In this document: one piece after another, positions 26,237-34,740 of the stretch
Layout of the letters: every line of letters begins with the position of its first letter
Numbering within the stretch: the first letter of the stretch is position 1
NCBI RefSeq assembly: GCF_026627255.1
Contig: NZ_JAPNLM010000004.1
Coordinates: 352,748-416,747 of the forward strand
Origin: Streptomyces antarcticus
GTDB lineage: Bacteria > Actinomycetota > Actinomycetes > Streptomycetales > Streptomycetaceae
Reading direction: 5' to 3'
Length of the DNA: 64,000 nucleotides
Program-made: the position numbers and the translations under genes
The notes under the pieces: model-generated
The model's database searches: none
Told to the model about the DNA's origin: nothing
The model's input: the letters and a program-made list of their open reading frames with translations, nothing else

Positions 26237-28324
26237 TCAGGCGAGCACGTCCAGTACGCGGTCGGGAGTGAGCGGCAGGCTGCGCAGGCGCCGTCCCGTG
26301 GCGTGCCGGAAGGCGTTTCCGATCGCGGCCGCCGTCCCGACGATGCCGATCTCACCGATCCCCTTGCTGCCCATCGGGTTGAGGTGCTTGTCGTGCTCGT
26401 CGATCCAGTGCGCCTCGATGTCCGGCACGTCGGCGTGGACCGGGACGTGGTAGGACGCCAGGTCGCTCTCGGCGAAGTCCCCGTGGACGGGGTCGACGCT
26501 GCTGTGCTCCGTCAGCGCCATGCCCACGCCCATCACCATCGCGCCGACGAACTGGGACCGCGCCGTGACGGGGTTGAGGATCCGCCCGGCGGCGAAGACC
26601 CCCAGCAGGCGGGCGACGCGCACCTCGCCGGTGACCGTGTCCACCCGTACGTCCGCGAAGTGCGCGCCGAACGCGTGGCGCGAGTACGGCGACTTCTGCC
26701 CCGCCGACCCGGCGGTGTCGGCCGACGCGGACAGCCCCCCGCCGGGGAGGGGCCCGTGACGGCCCGCCATGCGGGCGGTCAGCGCGGCGCACGCGTCGTG
26801 CACCGCCCATCCCCAGGAGCCGGTGCCGCTGGAGCCGCCCGCGAGGGAGGCCGACGGCAGACCGGTGTGCCCGACGGCCACCGTCACGGCGTCGAGCGGG
26901 ACGCCCAGGGCGTCGGCGGCCACCTGTGCCAGGACGGTGCGCGCTCCGGTCCCGATGTCGGTGGCGTTGACCTCGACGTGGAACCTTCCGTCCGCGAGGG
27001 CGTGCGCCCGCGCCGTGGAGGGCGAGATCAGCACGGGGTACGTCGCGGCGGCGACCCCGGTGCCGCACAGGACCGTCCCCTCCCGGCGCGGCGTGCGAAG
27101 TGAGGCCCAGCCGAAGCGGTCGGCACCCTCCCGGAGGCACTCCACGAGGTGCCGGCTGCTGAAGGGGCGGCCGCTGTCGGGCTCGGTCGCCGGTTCGTTG
27201 CGGACGCGCAGCTCCACGGGGTCGATGCCGAGGGCGTCGGCGAGTTCGTCCATGGCCGATTCGAGCGCGTACATGCCCGGGGCCTCCCCGGGGGCGCGCA
27301 TCCAGGACGGTGTGGGCACGTCCAGGGCGACGACCCGGTGGGTGGTTCGGCTGTCGGGCACGGCGTACATGACACGGCCCGGGACGGCCGCCTGCTCGAC
27401 GAACTCCCGGACGCGGGAGGTGTGGGTGGTGACCTCGTGGGTGAGCGCGGTGAGCGTGCCGTCCGAGCGGGCACCGAGCCGCACCCGGTGCAGCGTCGGA
27501 GCCCGGTGCCCGACCACGGCGGGCAGGTGGCGCCGGGGCAGGGCGAGGGTGACGGGGCGGCCGGTGTGGCGGGCGGCCATGACCGCCAGGACCACATGGG
27601 GGCGGGGGGTGCCCTTGCAGCCGAATCCACCGCCGACGTGTTCGGAGACGACCGTGACACGGTCCTCGGGCAGGCCGAAAAGGGACGCGAGGGCCGCTCG
27701 GACCGGCCCCGAGCCCTGGCTCGAGTCGTAGACGGTGAGGTGGCCGCCCGCCTCGTCCCAGAGGGCGGTGGCCGCGTGCGGCTCCATCGGGTGGTTGTGC
27801 AGCGGCGCCACCGCGTAGGAGCAGTCCACCCGTACGGCCGCGGCGGCCAGGGCCGCGTCCGGGTCGCCGTGCTCGCGGTGCGCGGGATGCCCGCCGTTGG
27901 CCTCCTCGGGCGTGTAGGCCCCGGGGTGGTCGGCGCGGAACCCGACGTCGTGCCCGGCTGCCTCATACGTGACGACGACGGCTGAGGCGGCCGCCCGGGC
28001 CGCCTCCGGGGTCTCCGCGACGGCCAGCGCCACGTACCAGCCCCGGTGCGGGACCCCGGCGTCCTGGAGCACCTGGAGGGTGGGGTCGTCGGACGGGCCC
28101 AGCCGCGGGGCGTTGTGCGGCGTGAGCACGGCGAGCACGCCGGGGAGGGCCAGCGCGGCGGCCGCGTCCACGGCGGTGACGCGGCCCCGGGGGACCGTCG
28201 CGGCCACCGGCCAGGCGTGGGCGCAGCCGGCCGGGGCGTGGTCGCCGGCGTACCGGGCGGCGCCCGTGACCTTCTCCGGGCCCTCGGCCCGGCCGACCGC
28301 GGTACCGAGTACGACGTGCCGCAT
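26237..28324 (-). CDS. Xanthine dehydrogenase-family molybdopterin-binding subunit (PaoC type)
   Basis: Large catalytic subunit of a molybdenum hydroxylase, 695 residues. It would oxidise aldehydes or N-heterocycles. It has the N-terminal a/b hammerhead region (VTGAARYAGDHAPAG), then the Moco-binding GGGFGCKG (about residue 232), FIVE-like PAGEAPGM loop (APGEAPGMYALE), GGSSGTGSWGWAVHDAC, and the C-terminal KGIGEIG carrying the catalytic Glu. No Tat signal is seen, so it acts in the cytoplasm. It is the third gene of the 2Fe-2S/FAD/Moco operon; 67 bp separate it from the FAD subunit gene. The substrate is unknown. Confidence 0.88.
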   Translation of the reverse strand: MRHVVLGTAVGRAEGPEKVTGAARYAGDHAPAGCAHAWPVAATVPRGRVTAVDAAAALALPGVLAVLTPHNAPRLGPSDDPTLQVLQDAGVPHRGWYVALAVAETPEAARAAASAVVVTYEAAGHDVGFRADHPGAYTPEEANGGHPAHREHGDPDAALAAAAVRVDCSYAVAPLHNHPMEPHAATALWDEAGGHLTVYDSSQGSGPVRAALASLFGLPEDRVTVVSEHVGGGFGCKGTPRPHVVLAVMAARHTGRPVTLALPRRHLPAVVGHRAPTLHRVRLGARSDGTLTALTHEVTTHTSRVREFVEQAAVPGRVMYAVPDSRTTHRVVALDVPTPSWMRAPGEAPGMYALESAMDELADALGIDPVELRVRNEPATEPDSGRPFSSRHLVECLREGADRFGWASLRTPRREGTVLCGTGVAAATYPVLISPSTARAHALADGRFHVEVNATDIGTGARTVLAQVAADALGVPLDAVTVAVGHTGLPSASLAGGSSGTGSWGWAVHDACAALTARMAGRHGPLPGGGLSASADTAGSAGQKSPYSRHAFGAHFADVRVDTVTGEVRVARLLGVFAAGRILNPVTARSQFVGAMVMGVGMALTEHSSVDPVHGDFAESDLASYHVPVHADVPDIEAHWIDEHDKHLNPMGSKGIGEIGIVGTAAAIGNAFRHATGRRLRSLPLTPDRVLDVLA

Positions 28325-28391
28325 GGGAGCTCCTCTGGACGGTCCCGGCGTACGCGGGACTGCGGGTGCGCGCGGGGCTACGGGGCGCGGG

Positions 28392-29399
28392 CTACGGGAT
28401 GCGGGGACGGCCGTCCGCGCGGGCGGCCAGCGCCCCCAGCACGTCGACGGCGAGGTTGGCGGCCAGAGCCACCTTGTAGCCGTTGTCGCGCAGGGGCCGG
28501 GCCGGGGCCAGCTCTGCCTCCACCGCCCGGCGCAGCGCGTCGGGCGTCGGCTCGGCGCCGACCAGCAGGGTCTCGGCCGCGGTGGCCCGCCAGGGACGGT
28601 GTGCCAGCCCCCCGAAGGCGAGCGTCACCCGTCGTACGCGGCCCGCGTCGAGCTCCAGGACGGCGGCGACGGAGGCCAGGGCGAAGGCGTACGAGGCCCG
28701 GTCGCGCGCCTTGCGGTACAGCGAGACGGCCCCGCGCCCCGGGGCGGGCAGCACGATCGCGGTGACGATTTCCCCCGCGCGCAGCACGGTGTCCTGCTCG
28801 GGACGGTCCCCGGGCAGCCGGTGGAACTCCGCCGCGGGCACGGTGCGGGCGCCGTCCCCGCCGTACAGCTCGATGTCGGCGTCGAGCGCCGCGAGTGCCA
28901 CCGCCATGTCGGAGGGGTGCGTCGCGATGCACCGCTCGGACTGCCCGAGGACGGCGTGATCGCGGTGCAGCCCGTCGCGGGCGCCGCAGCCGGTGCCCGG
29001 CTCGCGCTTGTTGCAGGGCTTGGACACGTCCTGGAAGTAGGAGCACCGGGTGCGCTGGAGCAGGTTCCCGCCGGTGGTGGCCATGTTGCGCAGCTGCCCG
29101 GAGGCGCCGGCCAGCAGGGCCTGGGACAGGACGGGGTGGCGGGCCCTGACGGCGGGGTGGGCGGCGACGTCGCTGTTGCGGGTCATGGCGCCGATCCGGA
29201 GCCCTCCCGAGGGCAGCTCCTCCACGCCGTCGAGCGGGAGCCGGGAGATGTCGACGAGGGCCGTCGGGCTCTCCACCCCCAGCTTCATCAGGTCGACGAG
29301 GTTGGTGCCGCCACCGAGGTAGCGGGCTCCGGGGTGCCGGGCGTGGGCCGCGACGGCCTCGTCGAGGCCGGCGGCGCGGACGTAGGCGAACGGCTTCAC
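28392..29399 (-). CDS. Molybdenum hydroxylase FAD-binding subunit with 4Fe-4S loop (PaoB type)
   Basis: A 335-residue FAD subunit (CO dehydrogenase flavoprotein family). The FAD-binding motifs are YLGGGTNLVDLMKLG and the GQLRNMATTGGNLLQRTRC segment. A Cys-rich loop, CSYFQDVSKPCNKREPGTGC, matches the insertion that carries an extra [4Fe-4S] cluster in E. coli PaoB and 4-hydroxybenzoyl-CoA reductase beta. GTG 29399 overlaps the upstream gene's TGA by 4 bp. It transfers electrons between the 2Fe-2S subunit and an acceptor. Confidence 0.88.
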   Translation of the reverse strand: MKPFAYVRAAGLDEAVAAHARHPGARYLGGGTNLVDLMKLGVESPTALVDISRLPLDGVEELPSGGLRIGAMTRNSDVAAHPAVRARHPVLSQALLAGASGQLRNMATTGGNLLQRTRCSYFQDVSKPCNKREPGTGCGARDGLHRDHAVLGQSERCIATHPSDMAVALAALDADIELYGGDGARTVPAAEFHRLPGDRPEQDTVLRAGEIVTAIVLPAPGRGAVSLYRKARDRASYAFALASVAAVLELDAGRVRRVTLAFGGLAHRPWRATAAETLLVGAEPTPDALRRAVEAELAPARPLRDNGYKVALAANLAVDVLGALAARADGRPRIP

Positions 29400-29992
29400 G
29401 CGGTCACGTCCCTCACGGCGTCGACGATGCGCGGGTAGGCACCGCAGCGGCACAGGTTGCCGCTCATCCGCTCCCTGACCTCCTCCGCCGTCAGGGTGAC
29501 GGGGCCGGGGTCGGTCAGGGCGTCCGCGCCGGTGGCGTGCGAGGGGTGCCCGGCGGCGGCTTCCGCGATGGCTCCGACGGCCGAGCAGAGTTGTCCGGGC
29601 GTACAGAAGCCGCACTGGAAGGCGTCCCGCTCCAGGAAGGCCCGCTGCAGGGGGTGCAGGTCGCCGGCCGTGCTCCCGAGCCCCTCGACGGTGGTGATGT
29701 CGGCTCCGTCCTGCGTTACTGCCAGCAGGAGGCAGCTGTTGACCCGCCTGCCGTCGGCCAGCACGGTGCAGGCGCCGCACTGGCCGTGGTCGCAGCCCTT
29801 CTTCGCTCCGGTCAGGAGCAGGTGCCCGCGCAGGGCGTCCAGCAGGGTGACGCGGTGGTCCAGCCGCAGGTCGTGCTCCGTGCCGTTGACCTTCAGGGTG
29901 ACGCGGGACGCCGGGGGAGCGGCCGCGCCGCCCGGCCCGGGGGGAACCGCACCGGCTCCGGGGTCGGGCCGTGGATCGCTGCCGTCCGCCAC
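29396..29992 (-). CDS. Molybdenum hydroxylase 2Fe-2S subunit (PaoA type)
   Basis: A 198-residue electron-transfer subunit. The ferredoxin-type cluster motif is CDHGQCGACTVL, with its fourth Cys in VNSCLLL. The second cluster motifs are QCGFCTPGQLCS and NLCRCGAYPRIV. GTG 29992 is selected because GGAGGAGG lies 6 bases upstream; this gives a short Pro/Gly-rich leader without the Tat signal found in E. coli PaoA. It is the first gene of the operon. Confidence 0.88.
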   Translation of the reverse strand: MADGSDPRPDPGAGAVPPGPGGAAAPPASRVTLKVNGTEHDLRLDHRVTLLDALRGHLLLTGAKKGCDHGQCGACTVLADGRRVNSCLLLAVTQDGADITTVEGLGSTAGDLHPLQRAFLERDAFQCGFCTPGQLCSAVGAIAEAAAGHPSHATGADALTDPGPVTLTAEEVRERMSGNLCRCGAYPRIVDAVRDVTA

Positions 29993-30091
29993 CGCGGCCT
30001 CCTCCGTACTGCGTGCGCAGGACCGGTACGCCTGCTGTCCGTGCCCAGACTGGCGCATTCCGTACGAACCGGCACCCCGGGCGCGGAGCCG

Positions 30092-31129
30092 TCAGCGCTC
30101 GGGCAGCGGGGTGCGGAGTGAGGAGTGTCCTTGTTCCCAGGCGGTGTGGATGTGGTGGGTGAGGCGGTCTTCGAGGTGGAGGGTCGCGGCGCAGCCGAAG
30201 GCGATGTCGGGTTCGAGGTGGGGTTCGTCGGTGAGGAGGCCGCCGATGACGTCGTGGCGTACGACGTGTTCGTGGACGGCGTCGGCTTCGACGTGTTCGG
30301 TGTAGAAGTGTTCGGCGGCGGGGCCGGCTTGGCAGCGGTGCATGGCCTTGGCCAGGCGGCGGGAGCCGGGTGGGGAGGTGACCTCGAGGCAGGCGAAGTG
30401 GCCGACGAGTGCGCCGCGCAGGGCGCGGTGCAGGCCGAAGAGGGACATGAGGTTGACGGTGGCGAGGAGGGGTGCGGGGGCCTGGTCGAGGTAGCGGCCG
30501 TAGGCGGGGTCCAGGCCGAGGTCGTTCATGAGGCCGGCGAAGAGCCGGGCGTGGATCCGGTCGGGGTGTCCCGCGCCGAACTCGTCGTACTCGATGGCGG
30601 CCATGGCGGCCTTGGCGCGGCCGGTCAGCCGGGGGATCACCCACAGGTGCGGGTCGGCTTCCTTGAGGTGGTAGAGGGAGCGCAGGGCGGCGTATTCGCG
30701 GAGCTGCCACAGCTCGCCCCGGGTCGCGAGCCGGTGGCTGAGGCTGCCGGCGGGGTCGGCGGGTTCCACGAGCAGCGGGGCGAAGGCCTCGTCCACCGAT
30801 GCGGGCGCCGCGGACAGATCGGTGCGCAGGGCGTGCAGGAAGCGGGCTTCCAGGGCCTGGCGCAGCCGGAGCAGGTCCGGGTCCCATTCCCGTTCGTCGT
30901 CCACGCCCGCGAAGCCCCGGTAGTGCAGTTCGTAGAGCAGGTAGAGGGCCAGCTGGAGGTCCTCCCCCCACGGGTCGGCCTTCAATACCGCTCCCGGGGC
31001 GTAGTCCGGCGGGCCACCGTGACGCAGCGCCTCCACCACGGCGCCGGAAAGCCCGCCGCGACCGGCAACCAGGACAGGGCCGGTACTGGTGGTGGTGGCG
31101 AAGGCGGTCGTCGGTGCGGCCCCGGTCAT
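30092..31129 (-). CDS. Iron-containing redox enzyme, haem-oxygenase-like di-iron fold
   Basis: A 345-residue protein of the Haem_oxygenas_2 / iron-containing redox enzyme family. The C-terminal helix carries the ligand pattern EHFYTEHVEADAVHEHVV (Glu/His...His...Asp...His), and earlier helices carry EYDEFGAGHPDRIHARLF. In HDO enzymes (UndA, BesC and SznF types) these residues bind a di-iron centre that activates O2 for C-C cleavage or N-oxygenation. ATG 31129 overlaps the CDGSH gene stop. It is the last gene of a three-gene operon. The substrate is unknown; no biosynthetic partner beyond the operon is seen. Confidence 0.8.
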   Translation of the reverse strand: MTGAAPTTAFATTTSTGPVLVAGRGGLSGAVVEALRHGGPPDYAPGAVLKADPWGEDLQLALYLLYELHYRGFAGVDDEREWDPDLLRLRQALEARFLHALRTDLSAAPASVDEAFAPLLVEPADPAGSLSHRLATRGELWQLREYAALRSLYHLKEADPHLWVIPRLTGRAKAAMAAIEYDEFGAGHPDRIHARLFAGLMNDLGLDPAYGRYLDQAPAPLLATVNLMSLFGLHRALRGALVGHFACLEVTSPPGSRRLAKAMHRCQAGPAAEHFYTEHVEADAVHEHVVRHDVIGGLLTDEPHLEPDIAFGCAATLHLEDRLTHHIHTAWEQGHSSLRTPLPER

Positions 31130-31485
31130 CGCGGGCTCCCGTCGGTGTCGGTGTCGGTGCCGGTGTCGGCGTCGCTGCCGCCGGGCGGCGGTGCGGTGCG
31201 TTCCCGGGGGCGGTGGCTGGTGTCGCACCAGGGGTAGATGCGGCTGCGCCGGCAGGTGCACACGGCGACGGCGAACCGGTCCGAGCGGGCGAGGGTCCCG
31301 TCCTCCAGGAGGATCTCGACGGGTCCCTCCACCAGGACCGGACCGCTCCGGTCCACGCTGACACGGCGGGCCGGGCGGCGCCCGCCGGGAGCGGAGGCGG
31401 GGGGAGTGGAACCGGTGGGAGTGGAGGCGGTGGGAGTGGCGGCGGGCGCGGAGGCGTCCGCGGCGCGGTCAGAGGTGCTGGGCAC
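31126..31485 (-). CDS. CDGSH iron-sulfur domain protein
   Basis: A 119-residue protein with the CDGSH 2Fe-2S motif: CTCRRS...YPWCDTSH, i.e. three Cys and one His as ligands. It is preceded by the strand/turn region GPVEILLEDGTLARSDRFAVAVC. The N-terminal 40 residues are Ser/Thr/Pro-rich (repeats of TPTG/STP) and the C-terminal tail has repeated DTGTDTD; both tails are probably disordered. It overlaps both neighbours (17 bp upstream, 4 bp downstream), so co-translation is expected. A role as electron donor to the di-iron protein is inferred from context. Confidence 0.85.
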   Translation of the reverse strand: MPSTSDRAADASAPAATPTASTPTGSTPPASAPGGRRPARRVSVDRSGPVLVEGPVEILLEDGTLARSDRFAVAVCTCRRSRIYPWCDTSHRPRERTAPPPGGSDADTGTDTDTDGSPR

Positions 31486-32155
31486 GGATGATCACCAGTT
31501 CCTCCAGTTCGGCGCCCTCTTCCGCCAGACCGCGGCCCTGCAGCCAGGCCCGGCGCGAGCGCAGCACCGGCCCCCAGGGCACGGAGGCCCGGGCGGTCAC
31601 CTGGGCGGTCAGACCCTCCCGCTCCAGCCGGCCGACGGTCTCCTGGGCCCCGCACAGCCCGGAGTGCACCATGAGCAGGATCCCTCCGGGGCGGAGCAGG
31701 GCGGGCGCGTCGGCGCAGATCCGGTCGATGACGCGGCGCCCGTCGGTGCCGGCGTCCCAGGCCCGCTGCGGGCCGCGCGACGGCAGCCCGGGCTCGGGGG
31801 AGGGGACGTACGGCGGGTTCGTCAGGAGCATGTCGAAGCGCCGGCCCCGGGTGCGGGTCGCGAAGTCCCCGTGCAGGACGCGCAGGGGCAGCCGCCGGTG
31901 GAGCGCGTTCAGACGGGCGGTCGCCACCGCCCGCCAGGACACGTCGACGGCCGTGACCCGTGCGCCCCGGGCGGCCGCGCTCAGGGCGAGGGCTCCGGTT
32001 CCGGTACCGATCTCCAGCAGTTCCGTCGAAGGGCTCAGCTCTTCCTGAGCGAGTGCGTACGCGAGGAGCCTGGTATCCGCCTGAGGGCGGTACACGCCTG
32101 GCAGCGAGATGATCGACTGTGGGGTCATTCCCCTGTTCAGGGCCGTACTGGACAT
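31469..32155 (-). CDS. HemK/Mtq2-like SAM-dependent methyltransferase
   Basis: A 228-residue class I methyltransferase. The SAM-binding motif I is LLEIGTGTGALAL (about 45-57), motif II carries TAVDVSWRAV, and motif IV is LTNPPYVPS, the NPPY signature of N5-glutamine or N6-adenine methyltransferases. There is no HemK N-terminal domain, so it resembles archaeal/eukaryotic Mtq2 and streptomycete 'HemK2' proteins. ATG 32155 is the first start with homology (SSTALNRGM). It is first in the operon with the CDGSH and di-iron proteins. Confidence 0.82.
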   Translation of the reverse strand: MSSTALNRGMTPQSIISLPGVYRPQADTRLLAYALAQEELSPSTELLEIGTGTGALALSAAARGARVTAVDVSWRAVATARLNALHRRLPLRVLHGDFATRTRGRRFDMLLTNPPYVPSPEPGLPSRGPQRAWDAGTDGRRVIDRICADAPALLRPGGILLMVHSGLCGAQETVGRLEREGLTAQVTARASVPWGPVLRSRRAWLQGRGLAEEGAELEELVIIRAQHL

Positions 32156-32363
32156 CGGTCACCTCCGGAATCGAACGCCTCCCGCAGCACGTCTTCCCGC
32201 GGGCTCGGCACAGGGCGGCTACCCGCACGCGGGTCGTCCACTCGCCCGGAGGTGATCTGTCAGCGGCCGCCCACCGACCTCTCACGGCGTGCCCGCCGTC
32301 GGGGGCGGGGGTGACGGAGGGTGGCGGTGAGGCGCACGGGGCCGGTCGTCCGGCGTTGCCTCA

Positions 32364-32389
32364 GGGCCCCGCCCGTGCGGCGGGGGCCC
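32364..32389 (-). terminator. GC hairpin downstream of the frameshifted membrane protein gene
   Basis: GGGCCCCGCC (32364-32373) pairs with GGCGGGGGCCC (32379-32389) with one bulged G. It lies 14 bp past the stop of the minus-strand gene at 32403. A near-copy of GTCCGGCRTTGCCTCA occurs on each side of it. Confidence 0.5.
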
Positions 32390-32402
32390 GTCCGGCATTG
32401 CC

Positions 32403-33604
32403 TCACGACCGCGACACGGCCGTGCAGCCCTCCTGGGAGGACTCCTCGATGGTCTTGCTGCGGTCGTAGGGGTCCATCGGCGTCCCGGAGGGCGTGGGGC
32501 CGGTCGCGGGGTCCTCGACGAAGGTCGGGTGCAGGTAGCCGTCGTACTTGTCGCAGGAGCTGTTGGCGATGTCCCGCTGGTAGGCGACGATCCAGAGCCT
32601 GCCCGGAGTCGCCGTCCACTTGCGCGGGTCGGCTATCGAGAACGTCGCCTCGCGGCGCACGATCGTCCTCTCGACCTGGTCCGCACCGCCCCTGGCCTTC
32701 GCGAACGGGTAGACGAACGAGTAGTCGACCACGACGTGGGCCTGCCCCGGCCCCTCGCCGGGCTCCACCCACATGCGGCCGCGGACCTTGACGACCTCGC
32801 CCACGAGCCGCAGCTCGGCCGGGTCGTACCAGCTGAACAGGTCCAGCGGGTTCTGCTCGAGGCTCGGCCGTGCGAAGGCCGCCGCCAGCTGGTCCTTCGT
32901 CCGCTTGTCCTTCGGATCGAGCAGTGACAGCGCCGTGGCGTGCTGCTCCCCGCGCAGGGTGGCGGGATCGAGATTGGCGGCGACCAGGAACGGCTTGGCC
33001 TTGGCCAGGGCGTCCGCCACCTGGTCCTTGGTCATCCCACCGGTCGCCGCCGCCTCCGGCACCTCGATTCCGGCCGCGCCGTCGGCCCACTGGAGCGCCG
33101 GCGAGCCCCTGAAGGGCTGCGTCAGCGTGGGCCGGTCCGGGTCCGGGTAGAGCTCCGCCGGAGCCTCGGAGGGCCGGGCGGATTCCCCGGCCAGCGGGGC
33201 GCCGGGGGCGGCGGGGCCGGCCTCGCGCCGGTCCTCGGCCTTCCCGGTGATCCGGTCGATCACCAGCTCCGGGCACAGTGCGACCACCGCCAGCGCGGCG
33301 ATGCAGACGACGGCCAGGGTGGCCTTCAGCCTCCGCTTGCCCGTGCCCCGGCCTTCCCTCTCCTGCCACGCGGGCCCGGTCCGCCATCCGGGCGGGTCGC
33401 CCGCGCCCTGCCTCGGCGTGCGCCGGAAGAGCCCCGGCCGGCCCGCGCCCGCTCCGCCTCCTCGCGCCGCAGACGCTCCGTCACCATCCGCGCCCGCGCC
33501 GATGGTTCCCTGGGGGCGTCCCCGCCGCCCTGCCCGGCCTGTGCGCTGAACCGTGCCCACTCCTCGTCGGAGACGTCCGGTCCGCGGTCGTCGTTCTGTC
33601 CCAT
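32403..33604 (-). pseudogene. Membrane-anchored hypothetical protein with an apparent frameshift
   Basis: The N-terminus (MGQNDDRGPDVSDEEWARF, ARMVTERLRREEAERARAG) is in one frame from ATG 33604. The rest (PPGWRTGPAWQ, then a single membrane segment TLAVVCIAALAVVALCP, then an extracytoplasmic domain to the stop) is in another frame. The switch falls around 33400-33450. Downstream are SWYDPAELRLVGEVVKVRG, YSFVYPFAK and SCDKYDGYLHP, a secreted-domain pattern seen in streptomycetes. A one-base indel or sequencing error would restore one protein of about 400 residues. I treat it as a broken gene until reads are checked. Confidence 0.65.
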
Positions 33605-33894
33605 GCTCCCCACCCGGTCTGTACCGCGCGGCCGTATCCGCAGGCCACGCGCTCGGGAGCGTCTCACGGCCCGCTGACAGCCGATGCGACAGGGCGCTTT
33701 TACGCCCCCGCCGGCCTCCGGTCCCGTGGCGCGTCCACGGTCCGCCACGACCATGGGAGCAGGCCGGGCGGCCCCCCCGGCATCCGCTGCCGGGCACCCG
33801 GGTGACCCCGCGCGCGACCGGGCGACGGCGACCTGGCACGTCGACGCCGGCGGATCGCCCGTCAGGAAGCGTCGGCGGCCCTCCGCGCCGGCCG

Positions 33895-34500
33895 TCAGGC
33901 AGCTCCGCCGGGGTTCGGCTCCGGGCGGGGGCGGGCGCGGAGGTGGGCCCGCTCGCCCTGCGTGCCGAACAGGCTGAGGAACTCGACCGGTTCGGCGTCG
34001 CAGGCGCCGAACCAGTGCGGCACCCGGGTGTCGAACTCGGCCGCCTCACCGGGTGCGAGCACGAGGTCCTTGTCCCCGAGCACGAGCCGCAGTCGCCCGT
34101 TGAGTACGTACAGCCACTCGTAGCCCTCGTGGGTCTTCGCGTCCGGCACCCGACGGCGGCTGCCGGCCGGGATCACCAGCTTGTACGCCTGGATGCCGCC
34201 GGCCCGGCGGGTCAGGGGCACCATCGTCATGCCGTGGCGGCTGACCGGACGCAGGTGGACGCGCGGATCACCGGTGGGCGGCGCGCCCACGAGTTCGTCG
34301 AGGGTGACGCCGTAGGCCCGGGCCAAGGGGAGCAGCAGTTCGAGATTGGGCCTGCGGGTACCGGACTCCAGCCGGGACAGGGTGCTCACCGAGATGCCCG
34401 TCGTCACCGACAGTTCGGCCAGCGTCGTCTCGCGCTGTCTGCGCAGGCCGCGCAGCCGGGGTCCGACCGCGTCGAGCGCGTGGTCGATGTCGTCGTCCAT
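33895..34500 (-). CDS. XRE-family transcriptional regulator with C-terminal cupin domain
   Basis: A 201-residue regulator. The N-terminal HTH_3 domain (about 10-68) shows TLAELSVTTGISVSTLSRLESG; the C-terminal cupin_2 (about 110-185) shows HEGYEWLYVLNGRLRLVLGDKDLVLAPGEAAEF and VPHWFGA. The cupin is thought to bind a small ligand or metal. ATG 34500 is preferred; ATG 34524 would overlap the palindrome described at 34510. Such proteins usually repress their own gene or neighbours. The ligand is unknown. The 290 bp between this gene's 3' end and 33605 hold nothing recognisable. Confidence 0.85.
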   Translation of the reverse strand: MDDDIDHALDAVGPRLRGLRRQRETTLAELSVTTGISVSTLSRLESGTRRPNLELLLPLARAYGVTLDELVGAPPTGDPRVHLRPVSRHGMTMVPLTRRAGGIQAYKLVIPAGSRRRVPDAKTHEGYEWLYVLNGRLRLVLGDKDLVLAPGEAAEFDTRVPHWFGACDAEPVEFLSLFGTQGERAHLRARPRPEPNPGGAA

Positions 34501-34509
34501 ACGAGCAGA

Positions 34510-34524
34510 TTGCCATATCGGCAA
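34510..34524. promoter_or_regulatory. Inverted repeat, candidate operator of the XRE-cupin gene
   Basis: TTGCCATATCGGCAA has perfect 5-bp arms and a 5-base spacer. It lies 10 bp before the ATG of the XRE-cupin gene, in an otherwise GC-rich background. The position suits autoregulation, but it could also overlap a -10 region. Confidence 0.4.
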
Positions 34525-34740
34525 CGGGTCTTGCCGTGCCGGAGCAGGCGTCCAGGGGATCGCCCGGGGTGCACCGCCCTGCGGCCGCCCGGCGGCGAAC
34601 TGGACAAGTCCTCACCGCTCAGACGACGATGCACCCTGATGAGTGCCGCGGGCAGTGCCGGGGGGCGGACCGCAAGACACACCTCTCTCCTCCGCGTGCG
34701 TGCCGTGCGTCCCCGCACTTCCACGGAGGGACACCCCGAG

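Noticed and set aside
28392..32285. Open frame of about 1300 codons on the minus strand
   Set aside because: Only its last 335 codons (the FAD subunit) are coding; the rest is the shadow of four other minus-strand genes read in another frame, Arg/Pro-rich without homology.
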